From Lentimicrobium saccharophilum (GTDB lineage: Bacteria; Bacteroidota; Bacteroidia; Bacteroidales; Lentimicrobiaceae), in contig NZ_DF968182.1 in NCBI RefSeq assembly GCF_001192835.1, positions 3,031,321 to 3,095,320 of the forward strand: a stretch of 64,000 nt of DNA, read 5' to 3'. The position numbers and the translations under genes were made by a program. The notes under the pieces were generated by a model. It saw only the letters and a list, made by a program, of their open reading frames with translations. It was not told the origin of the DNA and searched no databases. Shown here one piece after another: positions 26,990-35,725 of the stretch; the first letter of the stretch is position 1, and each line of letters opens with the position of its first letter.

Positions 26990-28387
26990 TTATTCCACCG
27001 TCACCACCGGCCAGGGCCGGGCGGTTTTCCAGGCGCCCCGGGTGAAGTCGGGAATGTCCACGCTTCCGCTGCGCTGATTTACCGATTGTTCGCTCAGGGG
27101 CACTATGCACGACCAGGCGGCCGCATCATAAACATCCTGATCAAGCGGAAGTCCGTTGCGCAGACAATAGATCAGCCGGTAGTCCATAATAAAGTCCATG
27201 CCGCCGTGGCCACCGACTTTTTTCGCTTTCTCACCGATCTGTTTTACCAGTGGGTGCTCATATTGAGCGATCAGCTGATCATAGGCTTCGGGTTTCAGAA
27301 ACTGATGGGCGTTGGGTTCCAGGGCAATGGCGGGGCGGGGCCATTTGCGGGCCATGCCTTTGGTTCCGCTGATCAGGTGGAGGCGGTCGTAGGGCCTGGG
27401 ACTGGTGGTGTCGTGCTGAACCATCAGGGTGCGGCCGTTAACCGTCCGGATCAGGGTGGTGTTCATATCGCCGAGCTTGTATTCTGCCAGTGCTTCGGGT
27501 GAACCGGCACCGAACTTATCCTCCGCATAAAGGCTTAATCCGGCCTGTTTGGTCGACATGGAGGTAAGGTAATCGAAACGGTCGCTGCGGTTGATGCCCA
27601 TGATCTGGGCGATGGGTCCCAGTCCGTGGGTAGGGTAGAGGTTTCCGTTGTGTTTTTTGCTGTATTCCAGGCGCCAGAAATTGTAATAGCCGCCCTCGTT
27701 TTGTTTCAGGAATTTCAGCGACCTGAGGTCGTGGATATAGGCGCCTTCGGCATGGAGGATTTCGCCGAAAACATCATTGCGCGCCATATTGAGGGTGGCC
27801 AGTTCAAAAAAGTCGTAGCAGCAGTTCTCGAGCATCATACAATGCCGCTGCGTAGCTTCGGCTGTATCCACCAGCTGCCAGCACTCTTCCATGGTCATGG
27901 CGGCGGGCACTTCCAGGGCCGCATGTTTGCCGTGTTTCATGGCGTGAATGGCAATGGGGGTATGCAGATACCAGGGTGTGCAATTGTAAACCAGGTCAAT
28001 GTCGTCGCGTTCGCACACTTTCATCCAGTCGGTTTCACCGGTGTATTCCGCGGCGGGTTTATGCCCGGCTTTGGTGATTTTATTGTTGGCTTCCTGCACA
28101 AAGGCCGGCACCAGGTCGCACACGGCATTGATTTTCACTCCTTCGATCTGAAGCAGACGTCTAACCGCATCTTCACCGCGCATGCCCAGACCGATCACGG
28201 CGATACGTACCGTTTCGAGCGGTTCGCAGGCAAGATCCATCACGGATTTATTCCCCGAAGGTCTGATTTCAGCATATCCTTCTGGTTTTCCTGCAAAAAG
28301 TTTGCCCGTGGTTCCGAGTCCCAAAGCGGCGGTTCCCAATGCGGCAAGGCGCAAAAATTCGCGGCGGCTGTTGTCGTGCTTCTTCAT
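26990..28387 (-). CDS. Gfo/Idh/MocA-family protein, GH109-like (alpha-N-acetylgalactosaminidase)
   Basis: The 465-residue product has a Tat-type signal (NSRREFLRLAALGTAALGLG, residues 6-25), then a Rossmann NAD-binding motif (VRIAVIGLGMRG) and the Gfo/Idh/MocA fold. The segments YPTHGLGPIAQIMGINRSDR, CTPWYLHTPIAIHAMKHGKH and EVPAAMTMEECWQLV match the GH109 group, whose members hydrolyse terminal alpha-linked N-acetylgalactosamine by an NAD-dependent redox mechanism. Substrate is inferred from family. The Tat signal suggests folded export with bound cofactor. It lies 123 bp downstream of gldD on the same strand. Confidence 0.87.
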   Translation of the reverse strand: MKKHDNSRREFLRLAALGTAALGLGTTGKLFAGKPEGYAEIRPSGNKSVMDLACEPLETVRIAVIGLGMRGEDAVRRLLQIEGVKINAVCDLVPAFVQEANNKITKAGHKPAAEYTGETDWMKVCERDDIDLVYNCTPWYLHTPIAIHAMKHGKHAALEVPAAMTMEECWQLVDTAEATQRHCMMLENCCYDFFELATLNMARNDVFGEILHAEGAYIHDLRSLKFLKQNEGGYYNFWRLEYSKKHNGNLYPTHGLGPIAQIMGINRSDRFDYLTSMSTKQAGLSLYAEDKFGAGSPEALAEYKLGDMNTTLIRTVNGRTLMVQHDTTSPRPYDRLHLISGTKGMARKWPRPAIALEPNAHQFLKPEAYDQLIAQYEHPLVKQIGEKAKKVGGHGGMDFIMDYRLIYCLRNGLPLDQDVYDAAAWSCIVPLSEQSVNQRSGSVDIPDFTRGAWKTARPWPVVTVE

Positions 28388-28510
28388 AAAATATTTTATT
28401 AAGTAGCAAATGTACTAAAAATCCCGGCTTATACAATCAGGGCCGGAATTCTTTCAAAAATATAGAATAATCAGTGAATTAGCGGTTTATTCGGATGCCG
28501 GAATCCCGGG

Positions 28511-29098
28511 TTATTTCCATTTCAGGGTTTCGAGCATATGTTGGATATCGCCTTTAAGGAATTCAATGACCGGCGCCAGGGAGTCGTTGTTGGGCAGCAC
28601 GTTAAAGTAGAGGGCTCCGCGGATAAAATGGCGGGTGCTGTCGGTGGCAAAAAACTGATAGGGGGAGGCGGCCCCGGCCCCTTTGATGTCGTAGATCAGA
28701 CCGTGAACCTCTAAGGCTTCGTTGTCAATCCTTATTTCGTCTATGGCGCTGGCCTTAGGGATGTGCTTCATCACCAGCTGATGGGCATCTTCGGTAAAGG
28801 TGCTCAGGTTATTGTCAACGGCTTTATAGCTCAGGTGAATGCGGCCTTTATATGCCGGAAAGTCGATATTGATCCAGTAAGGTTCTTCACCGGCATTCGG
28901 ATCACCGGTAATTTTCGCGTAAACAGGGATTTCAAACGTATAGGGATAGATGCTGTCGAGCAGGCGGTATTCCCTTTGGGGGAGGTCGATGCGGAAGTAG
29001 CCCCTGGGCTTGGGAACCGGAGGATCGCCGCATGAGGTCATCATGGCTGCGAGCAATACTGCAACCAGCAACTGAAGGGTTATCCCGGTTTTATGCAT
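28511..29098 (-). CDS. gldD: Gliding motility lipoprotein GldD
   Basis: GldD is a lipoprotein required for gliding and for type IX secretion function in Bacteroidota. The 195-residue product has a lipoprotein signal with lipobox MMTSC (Cys23), then PPVPKPRGYFRIDLPQREY, the hallmark N-terminus of GldD. The length is normal. It begins 17 bp after gldE, the usual gldE-gldD order. Its presence implies that the organism has a T9SS, which is relevant to the giant secreted protein to the right. Confidence 0.95.
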   Translation of the reverse strand: MHKTGITLQLLVAVLLAAMMTSCGDPPVPKPRGYFRIDLPQREYRLLDSIYPYTFEIPVYAKITGDPNAGEEPYWINIDFPAYKGRIHLSYKAVDNNLSTFTEDAHQLVMKHIPKASAIDEIRIDNEALEVHGLIYDIKGAGAASPYQFFATDSTRHFIRGALYFNVLPNNDSLAPVIEFLKGDIQHMLETLKWK

Positions 29099-29115
29099 TG
29101 TGCTGTTCTTTGGTT

Positions 29116-30474
29116 TTAATCTGTAACAGGCAATTCGGTGATGATTACCTTAACCTTTTTGATCCGTCTCTTATCAACGGTTTCGGCCTGAAAAACGTAT
29201 TTGTCGAAGGGGAAAGTTTCAGTGGTTTCAGGGATTTTCCCGGCAAGTTCAAGCATCAGCCCGGCCAGGGTATCCGATTCCCCCTTGGCTTCGTCAAAAA
29301 TCCGGTCTTCGATGCCCATCGTCTTGCAGAAGTCGTTGAGCAGGGTTTTTCCCTCAAAGATATAGGTGGAATCATCAACTTTCGTGTAATGGATGGCATC
29401 GCTTTCGCTGTCGAATTCATCGTTGATTTCGCCCACGATTTCCTCGAGGATATCTTCCATGGTCACCAGTCCGGAGGTGCCTCCGTATTCATCCACTACG
29501 ATGGCCATATGGATTTTACGTGACTGAAATTCATGCAGCAAGTCGCTGATCCGTTTGTTTTCAGGTACGAAGATAGCCGGACGCTGCAGTTCCTGCCAGC
29601 CGAAGCCGTTGTCTTTTTTCAGGTGAGGCAGCAGGTCTTTAATGTAAAGGATACCGGTAACATTGTCGAAACTTTCGCGGAATACCGGCACCCGGGAGTA
29701 GCCGGCGTCGAGGATGATGGAGATCAGCCGGTCGAAGGGCGTTTTTTCATCCACGGCAGTGACATCCAGGCGTGAGCGCATGATTTCCTTTACCGCGATG
29801 TCGCCGAATTTTACGATGCCTTTCAGGATTTTCTTTTCTTCTTCAGGGGTCTGATCATCGGCAGAAGTGATGTCGAGGGCTTCCGAAAGATCGTCAATGG
29901 TGATTTCGTGTCCTTTGCGTTCAATCCTTTTGTCGATCAGGTTGGTTGATTTCACCAGCAGGGAACTCAGGGGGGAGAATATGCCCCTGAGGACCAGCAT
30001 AGGCTGAGCCATAAAATATGCCACTGCAACGGCATACTGGGTGGCAAAGATCTTCGGCATGATTTCTCCGAACATCAGAATCAGCGCCGTAACAACGACT
30101 ACCTGAACCAGAAACCCCAATACCGGGGAACCACTGAAATCGAACAGACCCATCATCAGGTAGGAGGAGATGATGATGATGGCTACATTCACAAAATTGT
30201 TGGCTATCAAGATGGTAGCAAGCAGTCGTTTGGGCTTTTCCAGCAATTCACGGATGATGCGGCTTTTCTTTCCGGTATCCGTCTTAAGGTCGTTCAGCTG
30301 ATTGGGACTCAGGGAGAAGAATGCAATTTCGGATCCGCTGATGGCAGCCGACAGGATCAGAAGAAGAATGATGAGGATGAATCCGGCAATGATGCCGGGG
30401 CTGACGGGGCCTTGAAAAGCGCTGAGTAATAAGGTAAACGCCTGTAAAGAAGGATCAAGATCAGGATCTTCCAA
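29116..30474 (-). CDS. gldE: Gliding motility-associated protein GldE
   Basis: The 452-residue product has an N-terminal DUF21 membrane domain with about four hydrophobic segments (e.g. IIAGFILIILLLILSAAISG, with GSEIAFFSLSP). This is followed by two CBS repeats (residues ~220-340; VTGILYIKDLLPHL; MAIVVDEYGGTSGLVTMEDI) and a C-terminal CorC_HlyC domain. This is the GldE architecture, also related to CorC-type transporters. Adjacent gldD supports the GldE call. The start ATG at 30474 is followed by a long acidic N-terminus before the first membrane segment. Confidence 0.93.
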   Translation of the reverse strand: MEDPDLDPSLQAFTLLLSAFQGPVSPGIIAGFILIILLLILSAAISGSEIAFFSLSPNQLNDLKTDTGKKSRIIRELLEKPKRLLATILIANNFVNVAIIIISSYLMMGLFDFSGSPVLGFLVQVVVVTALILMFGEIMPKIFATQYAVAVAYFMAQPMLVLRGIFSPLSSLLVKSTNLIDKRIERKGHEITIDDLSEALDITSADDQTPEEEKKILKGIVKFGDIAVKEIMRSRLDVTAVDEKTPFDRLISIILDAGYSRVPVFRESFDNVTGILYIKDLLPHLKKDNGFGWQELQRPAIFVPENKRISDLLHEFQSRKIHMAIVVDEYGGTSGLVTMEDILEEIVGEINDEFDSESDAIHYTKVDDSTYIFEGKTLLNDFCKTMGIEDRIFDEAKGESDTLAGLMLELAGKIPETTETFPFDKYVFQAETVDKRRIKKVKVIITELPVTD

Positions 30475-30776
30475 TGCTTGTGTATTTAAATGACTGATTT
30501 GTTGATCAGTGCTGCAAAATTAATAAAAATTCATGGAGAATTTAAAAATGGTTATCAGGGGAGGTGCTGAAATTTGTTTCCTTTTCTAAACTGGATAGCG
30601 GGTTTTGGAAATATGGGAACTCCTTTGATGAGGTAATTAAATATAATTCTTTATTGAAAGAGTTATTTTTATGAACCGCAGCGGGCTGTGGAGAAGGTGA
30701 GTAATGGGGAAGGGGAGAGGGAGGGAAAGGGGAAAAGTTTCTGGTTAAGGACGTCCGCGCCAACCGTTTCAAGGAA
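30475..30776. other. Intergenic region with a repeat tail
   Basis: This lies between the divergent-looking ends of gldE (starting leftward) and the hairpin repeats. It holds AT-rich sequence, a purine-rich stretch near 30700-30735, and at about 30749-30766 an isolated GGACGTCCGCGCC-type tail of the dispersed repeat family. No gene is supported; the short minus-strand frame is not protein-like. Confidence 0.55.
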
Positions 30777-30777
30777 C

Positions 30778-30877
30778 CACCTAACAGGTTTTCTTTTAAC
30801 CTGTTAGGTGTGAAAAAGACGATTAAACTTTGATAAGTTGCAATTTAAGCACGGACGGGAAGTCCGCGCCTGCGGTT
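30778..30877. repeat. Dispersed hairpin repeat, copy 2
   Basis: A perfect 13-bp inverted repeat, CACCTAACAGGTT (30778-30790) and AACCTGTTAGGTG (30798-30810), with a 7-nt T-rich loop. It is followed by GAAAAAGACGATTAAACTTT and a tail CACGGACGGGAAGTCCGCGCC that is itself partly palindromic. It lies downstream of the ATPase gene stop. Confidence 0.85.
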
Positions 30878-30886
30878 TCCGGGATT

Positions 30887-30930
30887 CACCTACCAGGTTT
30901 TCTTTTAACCTTTCAGGTGTAAAAAAGACA
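30887..30930. repeat. Dispersed hairpin repeat, copy 3 (short)
   Basis: A shorter, imperfect copy: CACCTACCAGGTT and AACCTTTCAGGTG (30887-30919) with AAAAAAGACAAATCA after it. It lacks the GC-rich tail. It is only ~24 bp from the stop of the ATPase gene and could act as its terminator. Confidence 0.75.
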
Positions 30931-30953
30931 AATCAGCAGAAGTAAAAGATGCC

Positions 30954-32162
30954 TTAAAGTTCCATCATCAGAAAGTCTCTCAGGTTTAAATGTTTAATTC
31001 CCTCGTGATTACCTGTTGCATATTCATCGAGCGTTACAACATATTTAGGGTGATTGTCCCGGATCAGCAAAAGATTCCCGAATTCCCGTTCAAAGGTTTT
31101 CGGTTCGGAAACAGATAGGGCCACCTGAATATAGATTACTGAATCGCCTTTCCATCCTATAAAATCAATTTCGCGGTCGCCGAGTTTGCCGACAAATACC
31201 TGGTATTCATTATTGAGTAAGTGTTTAAATACAAGATTTTCGATGTATTTATTGGTTTCTTTCGGGTTATAAGGCCGGAGCGTGTGACGCAAACCAAGAT
31301 CTTCAAAGTAATACTTGTCATTTATTTCAAATATTTTATGTCCATTGATATCGTAACGCTTTAACCGGTGAACCAGGTATGAGGACTCAAGAAAATGGAG
31401 GTAATCGAGTATGGTAACGGTTGACACATTAAGCTTCTGTGATTTCAGGTATTCATTGATCCGGTTTGCTGAAAGCAGGCTTCCAGTGTTGTCTGCAACA
31501 TAAACCATCAGGTTGTGAAGGAATGTAAAATTCCTCACATTGAACCGCTGTACTATGTCTTTATAAAGGATGGTGTTCAAAACATTGCGAAGATATTCCT
31601 GCCTTACCAGGTCGTTGTCTTCAAGATGAACCAGAAAAGGCATTCCCCCTTGAACCATGTATTTGGTGAGCGAAGAAACAGACTTATCGAGTTGGTGAAA
31701 CCGGAGAAATTCGCTGAAAGACAAGGTATGAACATTGATTTCTATATACCTGCCGGATAACAGTGTGGCCAGTTCTCCGGACAACATTGTGGCATTGCTG
31801 CCTGTACAGTAAATATCATAATCTCCTGCGGCAAGTAATCCCCTGAGACTTTTTTCAAATAGGAATATTTCCTGAATCTCATCTATAAATACAAATGCTT
31901 TTTTTCCCTCCTGATGCTGACTTTTGATAAATGACCATAGGGTTTCATCATCTTTAATAAAGTTAAAATCAGGAAGTTCTTTGTTAATATAAATCGAATT
32001 ACTGTCAGGATAATTTTTACGGATGTAATCGATGGTTTGCAGCAAAAGATAGCTTTTCCCTGATCTGCGCTGACCGGTGAAAACCTTTATAACCGGTTTA
32101 TTGATAAAGGGAACAACCTTAGTCAGATAGGCCGGACGTGAAATATAACTTTGCAGATCCAT
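30954..32162 (-). CDS. AAA-family ATPase with DUF4143 domain
   Basis: The 402-residue product has Walker A GQRRSGKS (residues 30-37), Walker B FVFIDEIQ (90-97), and the arginine-rich sensor region typical of the ATPase_AAA_14 group (YCTGSNATMLSGELATLLSGRY). The C-terminal part (residues ~205-400; YLHFLESSYLVHRLKRYD; GDREIDFIGWKGDSVIYIQV) is DUF4143, which carries a PD-(D/E)xK nuclease-like core. Function is unknown; these genes are often mobile or defence-like. It is flanked on both sides by copies of the dispersed hairpin repeat. Confidence 0.9.
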   Translation of the reverse strand: MDLQSYISRPAYLTKVVPFINKPVIKVFTGQRRSGKSYLLLQTIDYIRKNYPDSNSIYINKELPDFNFIKDDETLWSFIKSQHQEGKKAFVFIDEIQEIFLFEKSLRGLLAAGDYDIYCTGSNATMLSGELATLLSGRYIEINVHTLSFSEFLRFHQLDKSVSSLTKYMVQGGMPFLVHLEDNDLVRQEYLRNVLNTILYKDIVQRFNVRNFTFLHNLMVYVADNTGSLLSANRINEYLKSQKLNVSTVTILDYLHFLESSYLVHRLKRYDINGHKIFEINDKYYFEDLGLRHTLRPYNPKETNKYIENLVFKHLLNNEYQVFVGKLGDREIDFIGWKGDSVIYIQVALSVSEPKTFEREFGNLLLIRDNHPKYVVTLDEYATGNHEGIKHLNLRDFLMMEL

Positions 32163-32276
32163 ATTATCAGTATGTTAAATGAATATACAAAGATACCATT
32201 TAATTTTCATCATGATATATAAATGCATGATCTTGTTTGATTATTTTCAACATGATAAAAATAAATTTTCAGGATC

Positions 32277-32375
32277 CACCTAACAGGTTTTTTTCTAACC
32301 TGTTAGGTGTGAAAAAGACGATTAAACTTTGATAAGATACACTTTAAGCACGGACGGGACGTCCGCGCCTGCGGT
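32277..32375. repeat. Dispersed hairpin repeat, copy 4
   Basis: A perfect stem of CACCTAACAGGTT (32277-32289) and AACCTGTTAGGTG (32297-32309), then GACGATTAAACTTTGATAAG and the tail CACGGACGGGACGTCCGCGCC. It is in direct orientation to copies 2 and 5. Confidence 0.85.
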
Positions 32376-32400
32376 GAGGGGGAGAAAGGGGACAAGGATC

Positions 32401-32499
32401 CACCTAACAGGTTTTCTTCTAACCTGTTAGGTGTGAAAAAGACGATTAAACTTTGATGAGTTGCAATTTAAGCACGGACGGGACATCCGTGCCTTCCGT
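32401..32499. repeat. Dispersed hairpin repeat, copy 5
   Basis: The same element, starting CACCTAACAGGTT at 32401, with the stem closing at 32433 and tail GCACGGACGGGACATCCGTGC at 32472-32492. It lies ~55 bp beyond the butyrate kinase stop and 26 bp from copy 4. Confidence 0.85.
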
Positions 32500-32553
32500 T
32501 GTTTTGGACCGGGAGCGATCAAAAAGGGAAGCATTCGCCCCGATCATAATCCG

Positions 32554-33630
32554 CTAGCTATACTGCAACACTTCAATTTCGCCTTTCATCACGCCAATGG
32601 CATTCATCGCCAGAGCGTCCACTTCATTTTCATCGGGATACAACGCGATGGGGGCGATTTTCTCAATCTTGCGGCTGAGGTCACGGGTAAAGTTGCTGTT
32701 GTTGAACAACTCTCCCGACAGTATGATGGCATCGGGTTTGCCATCAAGCACCGTGCACATGCCACCGATCTCCTTCGCAAGCTGGTAAGCCATGGCATAC
32801 ATGATGAAAGCCGCTTTTTCGTCGCCTTCGGCAATGCGCTTTTCGATGGTGGTAAGACTTGTAGTGCCGAGGTATCCGTAAAGGCCGCCCTTAGCGGTGA
32901 TCATTTCCATAACCTCCTTTTCGGAATATTTGCCCGAGAAGCAGAGTTTTACCAGATCGCCTGCAGGCAGGGTTCCGGCACGTTCAATGGAGAAGGGGCC
33001 GTCGCCGTCGAAAGCCTGATTGGTATCCACCACTTTTCCGTTTTTGTGCGCGCCCACCGAAATGCCGCCGCCTCCTGCATGTACCACCAGCAATCCCAGT
33101 TCGTCGTATTTCCGGTTGATGGATTTGGCATACTTACGGGCAACCACTTTCTGGTTCAGGGCATGGAATATTGATTTCCGTTCAAACAAAGGATGTCCCG
33201 AAATACGGGCAACCTCTTCGAGCTCATCCACCACCACCGGATCGGCGATGATGGCCTTCGCGTTGTTTAATGCGGCGATATCGGCGGCAATGATACCCCC
33301 CAGGTTGGTGGCATGCATGCCCATCACCCCTTTCAGCAGGTCCTCGCGCATCCTGTCATTGACCTCGTAAACCCCCGATTTTACCGGTTTGACCAGCCCG
33401 CCCCGCGCGATCACGATTTTCAGCTTGTTGATGTTGATGTCGTTGTCCTTCAGCTCCTGCAGTATGGCATTTTTCCGCATCTCGAGCTGCCCGGGAATGG
33501 TTCCGCAGGCCGCAATCTGCTCGTCGGTGTATTTGATGGTCTTCAGGAAACAAAGTTTGGAATCTTTGTAAACCGCGATTTTCGAAGAAGTGTTCTTGGG
33601 ATTGATAACCAGGATAATGCCAAGTGTCAT
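32554..33630 (-). CDS. buk: Butyrate kinase
   Basis: Butyrate kinase interconverts butyryl phosphate and butyrate with ATP formation, or acts on branched-chain acyl phosphates. The 358-residue product is an ASKHA-fold kinase with N-terminal INPKNTSSKIAVY, IARGGLVKPVKSGVYEVND, DPVVVDELEEVARISGHP, VHAGGGGISVGAHKNGKVVD and the C-terminal AIILSGELFNN. Length and motifs are normal. The usual partner, phosphate butyryltransferase (ptb), is not next to it; upstream is a gene-free region. Confidence 0.95.
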   Translation of the reverse strand: MTLGIILVINPKNTSSKIAVYKDSKLCFLKTIKYTDEQIAACGTIPGQLEMRKNAILQELKDNDININKLKIVIARGGLVKPVKSGVYEVNDRMREDLLKGVMGMHATNLGGIIAADIAALNNAKAIIADPVVVDELEEVARISGHPLFERKSIFHALNQKVVARKYAKSINRKYDELGLLVVHAGGGGISVGAHKNGKVVDTNQAFDGDGPFSIERAGTLPAGDLVKLCFSGKYSEKEVMEMITAKGGLYGYLGTTSLTTIEKRIAEGDEKAAFIMYAMAYQLAKEIGGMCTVLDGKPDAIILSGELFNNSNFTRDLSRKIEKIAPIALYPDENEVDALAMNAIGVMKGEIEVLQYS

Positions 33631-34116
33631 AACGGTCGTATTTGTTGATTTCAGGTGTAAAGTTAGCGAAGTTTGTTAACAAAAACAGCCGTTGGCGCGC
33701 TTTGTTTAACAATTAACCGTGGTAATTTATTTGAAAGAAACTTCCAACAGAGAAAACAGAACCATTTCGTTATTAAATGTGCTGAAATTTACTTTGAGAC
33801 TTTACCTTAAGAAAGATGCCACAAAAGCACAAAAACACAAAGAATATTTTTTTGCATGTCTGGATCTTTCTGTACTTTCTGATCATGCAAAAAATGGAGA
33901 AAACATTGAATGGTCCTGAAGTCAGGGTAATGAGCGAAGGTTAGCTGACTACGAAAAGCTGAATGGATTCAACCTCCGGTTTATGATAGAATGTAACTCT
34001 ATATTCGTTTGATTTCAGGCATGCCACAAACGGAATGGGCCAGCCTGACCATTCTTATACTTTGAGATTTGGAAGTGTATAATATTCAATTGCAGGCCCG
34101 AAACATCAGGTGTTAA
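33631..34116. other. Gene-free region
   Basis: This 486-bp gap between buk and the GAF-domain gene holds AT-rich sequence. The stretch AAGATGCCACAAAAGCACAA (33810-33829) is a type of non-coding filler common between Bacteroidota genes. The 66-codon plus-strand frame at 33719-33919 has no recognisable protein character. The promoter of buk should lie in the first ~100 bp. Confidence 0.5.
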
Positions 34117-34578
34117 TTAAAACCGGCTCAGCAGCGCGGTAATCTGCTCAAGAGAAGCGGCATCGGTCTCATCAAAGGAGTTCAGTTCTTTGCTGTCGAC
34201 ATCCAGCACAGCGGTAATCCTGCCATTCGCATCCCTCACGGGCACAACGATTTCGCTTAGCGAGCGGGAGTCGCAGGCGATATGGCCGGGAAACTTATGC
34301 ACATCGGGCACCACCAGCGTCTGATTCTGCTCCGCGGCAGCCAGGCAGACGCCCCTGCCCTCAAGCACCTGGCAGGCCGCCGGACCCTGGTACGGACCCA
34401 CAATCAGCCGCTGTCCATCCACCCGGTAAAACCCGCACCAGAAGAAGTATTCCATTTTATGATAAAGCACCGCGGCAATGGTCGCCATGGCCGCCGTCTG
34501 GTCGGGACTTTTCTGAAGCAGTTGTTCTATCTGGGTAAAGAGGCGCTGGTAGCGGCCTTCTTTTTTCTCTTTGTCCAT
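34117..34578 (-). CDS. msrC: GAF-domain free methionine-(R)-sulfoxide reductase
   Basis: The family reduces free methionine-R-sulfoxide, using cysteines in a GAF fold. The 153-residue product has the three expected cysteines: C69, C78 (GRGVCLAAAEQ) and C102 (HIACDSRSLSEIVVP), with 24 residues between the last two as in the E. coli enzyme. YHKMEYFFWCGFYRVDG and VLDVDSKELNSFDETD are also typical. It stands alone on the minus strand, divergent from the CorA-like gene 235 bp away. Confidence 0.9.
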   Translation of the reverse strand: MDKEKKEGRYQRLFTQIEQLLQKSPDQTAAMATIAAVLYHKMEYFFWCGFYRVDGQRLIVGPYQGPAACQVLEGRGVCLAAAEQNQTLVVPDVHKFPGHIACDSRSLSEIVVPVRDANGRITAVLDVDSKELNSFDETDAASLEQITALLSRF

Positions 34579-34813
34579 TTGGAAAGCTGTTTGTTGTATT
34601 AAATACTGAAAACAGTAAGACCTGTTTTTGGTTTGCCAAAATTATTGTTTTTCCGGTTTATGCCGACACCATCATACTCAATTGGTATCGATTGGCATGC
34701 TTGATGAAAAACACGGTAAACTTCAATCAGATCAATGAAATTTCCTTACTTTTACCCCTCCAAATCCACCGGGAATGTAGATAATAATCATTGATATCAA
34801 AGCGGGAGGGCTT

Positions 34814-35725
34814 ATGATTGAAACCATCACAACAGGGACCGTTAAGTGGCACCATATACTTGACCCTTCCGACCAGGACCTGCAGTTCCTGAAGGACAAT
34901 TTTCACTTTCATCCCCTCGATATCGAGGATTGCCGCAGCAAGACCAACCAGCGCCCCAAAATCGACATTTACGACGATTATTACTTCCTGATTCTTCATT
35001 TCCCCTATTTCGACCGCTGGAACCGTTTTCTGAAGGTAAAAGAGGTGAAAATTTTCTGGGGAAAGGATTACATCATCACCATCGGAAAGTCGCACTGGGT
35101 AGTGAAAAACCTCTTCAACAGCGGACGCGAACCCGACGATACCTACCAGGTGCGGCAGGTGACCACCAGCGATGCGCTGCTCTATAAAATCCTCGAACAC
35201 CTGATGCTGGAGTCGCTCTCTTTGCTGAGCAAGCTGGGGGTGGAAGTGGAGCTGATCAACCGGGACCTTTTCAACAAGAAAGCCGAACGCACCATCGAAC
35301 GGATTTCGCTGACCCGGAAAAACATTATCCTGGTAAACACGGTATTCAAGCCACAGCTGAGGCTGTTCCACAAGTTTGAGTCGGGCGATATCGCCGGATT
35401 TGCAGAGGATATGGAAGATTACTGGGGCAATATCCTCGATTATTACCAGAAGATGTGGGATATGACGGAAGACTACCAGGAGATTGTGGAAGGACTGTCA
35501 AAGACCTTTGATTCGCTGCAGACCAACCGCACCAACGAAATTATGAAGGTGCTCACCCTGATCTCGTCCATACTGCTGCCCCTGACGTTTATCGCCAGCC
35601 TCTACGGCATGAATGTGGGACTGCCCTTTCAGAATGACCCTAACTCATTCTGGCTGCTGATGATTTTTATGGTGTTGCTGGCAGGATCTATGATCTTCCT
35701 CTTCAAGCGGAAGCGGTGGATGTAA
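34814..35725 (+). CDS. corA: CorA-family divalent metal transporter
   Basis: The family moves Mg2+ or other divalent cations through a pentameric pore. The 303-residue product has a soluble N-terminal funnel domain, a long helix, and two C-terminal membrane segments (STLISSILLPLTFIASL-like at ~247-262 and WLLMIFMVLLAGSMIFLF). The signature GMN at residues 265-267 (YGMNVGLPF) lies between them, and the C-terminus is basic (KRKRWM). These support the family; the exact metal is not known. The ATG at 34814 gives the full N-terminal domain. Confidence 0.92.
   Translation: MIETITTGTVKWHHILDPSDQDLQFLKDNFHFHPLDIEDCRSKTNQRPKIDIYDDYYFLILHFPYFDRWNRFLKVKEVKIFWGKDYIITIGKSHWVVKNLFNSGREPDDTYQVRQVTTSDALLYKILEHLMLESLSLLSKLGVEVELINRDLFNKKAERTIERISLTRKNIILVNTVFKPQLRLFHKFESGDIAGFAEDMEDYWGNILDYYQKMWDMTEDYQEIVEGLSKTFDSLQTNRTNEIMKVLTLISSILLPLTFIASLYGMNVGLPFQNDPNSFWLLMIFMVLLAGSMIFLFKRKRWM

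Larger units (their letters stand above)
32163..32553. other. Intergenic region made mostly of hairpin repeats
   Basis: This gap separates the ATPase gene from the butyrate kinase stop. Apart from ~110 bp of AT-rich sequence next to the ATPase start, it is filled by two direct copies of the dispersed repeat. The plus-strand frame starting at 32461 overlaps butyrate kinase antisense and is not a gene. Confidence 0.6.

Noticed and set aside
2647..32499. Hairpin repeats as insertion sequences
   Set aside because: Copies are ~100 bp, lack any transposase or target-site duplication that I can see, and are better treated as REP/MITE-like elements.
33719..33919. 66-codon plus-strand frame after buk
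   Set aside because: TTG start, low-complexity Lys-rich end over a common intergenic motif; no family resemblance.
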